The notes below the pieces were generated by a model. That model searched no databases. It was not told where the DNA came from and was given only the letters and a program-made list of their open reading frames with translations. From an archaeon (GTDB lineage: Archaea > Asgardarchaeota > Hermodarchaeia > Hermodarchaeales > Hermodarchaeaceae): a stretch of 7,087 nucleotides of DNA. The stretch lies in assembly GCA_016550485.1 (NCBI GenBank), contig JABXGV010000097.1, positions 1 to 7,087 on the forward strand. Reading direction: 5' to 3'. Position numbers and translations under genes: made by a program. This document shows positions 6,249 to 7,087 of the stretch, in pieces. How positions within the stretch are numbered: position 1 is the stretch's first letter; every line of letters begins with the position of its first letter.

Positions 6249-6258
6249 AATTAAAAAC
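6249..6258 (-). promoter_or_regulatory. TATA-like box of the helicase gene
   Basis: The minus strand reads ATGTTTTTAATTCA. The TTTTTAAT core would place transcription start near 6227, just before the GGGAG ribosome binding site, giving a leader of about 12 nt. The gap of 151 nt to the upstream thioredoxin gene also argues for a separate promoter. The match is only fair. Confidence 0.35.
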
Positions 6259-6365
6259 ATTTAGGGGGCGAAAGATAAGTGGAATGAACACCATAAGGGG
6301 GGCTACTCCAATGCTATCAGATGAACTTGGTGGATTAGCTAGAACCTGAAGTGTGAGCAAATAGA

Positions 6366-6836
6366 CTAGGATGCTCGGTCCATGATTAAGAGGAGTTCTT
6401 CCTCAATGGTTGGTGTCTCCTTTGGGTGCTCGATGATTCGGCCAATCTCAACACCATCCTTTGTGTAAACGAGGATTGTGGGAATCCGCGTTATCCCTAG
6501 TGTATCTACCTCTGGGGGGCTCGGGGGAACTGCCCATTGACGATTTGGGTTCAAAGGATCTGTCTTTACTCCTCCCAGCACCATTGCCAGAATCCCCGTT
6601 TTCTCACTGATTATATCAAGGACAGGCATGTGTTGTGCACAGTCCTTGCACCAGGTAGCACCTATGGCTACGACGATAAAGAGGTCGGAGTATTTCCGCA
6701 GTTCCTTGAGCGCCTTTAGATTTGGCACATACGTTGTCCTGCGTGTGTCATACTTTGCCCGGTCTCCATCTGGGATATCGTCAAGGTAGTCACGAATGGT
6801 GACCGCCCGTCTGAGCATATCTTCGAAGCCCTTCAT
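6366..6836 (-). CDS. Thioredoxin-fold protein with WCKDC active site
   Basis: The 156-residue protein has a thioredoxin fold. Strand and active site read FIVVAIGATWCKDCAQHMP, with the redox cysteines at 63 and 66 after Trp62. The cis-proline loop is RIPTILVYTKDG, with the proline at 119, followed by the usual G-x-x-x-G-R-I strand. These features predict a cytoplasmic thiol-disulfide oxidoreductase; the partner is unknown. It differs from a standard 105-residue thioredoxin in an N-terminal extension of about 45 residues (containing a charged DYLDDIPDGDRAKYD stretch) and in a proline-rich insertion PLNPNRQWAVPPSPPE at about 94-109 before the cis-proline. Lys-Asp between the cysteines, instead of Gly-Pro, should shift the redox potential and suggests a specialised substrate. 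No signal peptide is seen. It follows the metallohydrolase gene by 47 nt on the same strand but has its own TATA-like box, placed so that the transcript would be nearly leaderless. Confidence 0.85.
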   Translation of the reverse strand: MKGFEDMLRRAVTIRDYLDDIPDGDRAKYDTRRTTYVPNLKALKELRKYSDLFIVVAIGATWCKDCAQHMPVLDIISEKTGILAMVLGGVKTDPLNPNRQWAVPPSPPEVDTLGITRIPTILVYTKDGVEIGRIIEHPKETPTIEEELLLIMDRAS

Positions 6837-6860
6837 GGGTCAACGTCACAACTGGTTCTT

Positions 6861-6870
6861 CTTATATTTC
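6861..6870 (-). promoter_or_regulatory. TATA box of the thioredoxin-like gene, near-leaderless
   Basis: The minus strand reads GAATGAAATATAAG; the AAATATAAG core is centred about 30 nt before the ATG at 6836, so transcription would begin near 6840. No Shine-Dalgarno sequence is present before the ATG, which agrees with leaderless translation. Confidence 0.5.
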
Positions 6871-6883
6871 ATTCGCTTCGTCG

Positions 6884-7087
6884 CTATACTGTAATAATTT
6901 GCGTGTCACTGGGGACGATAACCTTACCCGAGAAAGATTTACGGATACTAGATAAGGCATCTCCGAGTTCCTTGAGCAGCTCCGGGTAGAGATGCGTTAT
7001 CACGAGGGTCTTGACCTCCGCTTCGGCCGCGAGTGCACCTAATTCACTAGGTGTTGAGTGGTTGGGTGCAAGGTCTTTCATCCGATC
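6884..7087 (-). CDS. Metallo-beta-lactamase-fold hydrolase, C-terminal end only
   Basis: This is the last 67 residues of a protein whose start lies beyond the window; the frame is open through the edge, where it begins Asp-Arg before the first methionine at 7081, so that methionine is not the true start. The fragment has the C-terminal signature of RNase Z-like and related metallo-beta-lactamase hydrolases: NHSTPSELGALAAEAEV followed by KTLVITHLYPELL, where the first His sits in the HST motif and the His of THLYP is the usual last metal ligand. RNase Z proper normally has S-x-R-Y after that histidine; YPEL here points to another hydrolase of the superfamily, so the substrate cannot be named. 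The end of the protein, GKVIVPSDTQIITV, matches the final strand of the fold. It is followed on the same strand by the thioredoxin-like gene. Confidence 0.72.
   Translation of the reverse strand, partial: DRMKDLAPNHSTPSELGALAAEAEVKTLVITHLYPELLKELGDALSSIRKSFSGKVIVPSDTQIITV

Noticed and set aside
6218..6365. Possible small RNA or structured element in the gap with C-rich and G-rich tracts
   Set aside because: I found no convincing inverted repeat or RNA motif; the gap is adequately explained as the helicase promoter region.
1..7087. CRISPR array, tRNA or rRNA genes, insertion sequences, or a defence island
   Set aside because: No regularly spaced repeats, tRNA-like cloverleaf, terminal inverted repeats, transposase or integrase were seen. 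The helicase could recall defence helicases, but its DUF1998 core and neighbours fit DNA repair better.

Overview
This 7.1 kb window most likely comes from an uncultivated archaeon. The evidence is an MtrH-type methyl-tetrahydromethanopterin methyltransferase gene, A/T-rich TATA-like boxes about 25-30 nt before plausible transcription starts, two genes with almost no leader, and a large Hrq1/MrfA-type helicase carrying an archaeal-looking zinc ribbon. Moderate GC and this gene mix would suit an Asgard lineage (for example Thorarchaeia) or Bathyarchaeia, but that placement is an inference and weak.

Layout. Positions 1-665 (+) hold the C-terminal part of an MtrH-like methyltransferase. It is followed after 26 nt by a small multi-spanning membrane protein of unknown function (692-1186, +). 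A small putative zinc-binding protein lies on the minus strand (1215-1460). A divergent intergenic region (1461-1616) then carries TATA-like boxes on both strands. Next come two plus-strand genes, a DUF2225 zinc-ribbon/helical-repeat protein (1617-2258) and an Eis-like GNAT acetyltransferase (2309-3565). The stop codon of the acetyltransferase directly abuts the stop codon of a convergent 882-residue DEAD/DEAH-type helicase of the Hrq1/MrfA (DUF1998) family (3566-6214, -). Upstream of it on the same strand are a thioredoxin-fold protein with a WCKDC active site (6366-6836, -) and the C-terminal end of a metallo-beta-lactamase-fold hydrolase (6884-7087, -) that runs off the window.

How the genes fit together. 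Only the MtrH/membrane-protein pair looks like a simple operon. The DUF2225, GNAT, helicase and thioredoxin genes each have their own candidate promoter, so the region reads mostly as single-gene units with unrelated roles: C1/methyl transfer, protein or small-molecule acetylation, DNA repair, thiol redox and a metallohydrolase. I see no CRISPR array, tRNA, rRNA, insertion sequence or integrase. The points most worth a second look are the MtrH-like gene next to an unrecognised membrane protein, the Eis-like enzyme with its C-terminal phenylalanine and conserved tyrosine, the zinc ribbon fused to an MrfA-like helicase, and the zero-gap convergent gene pair.
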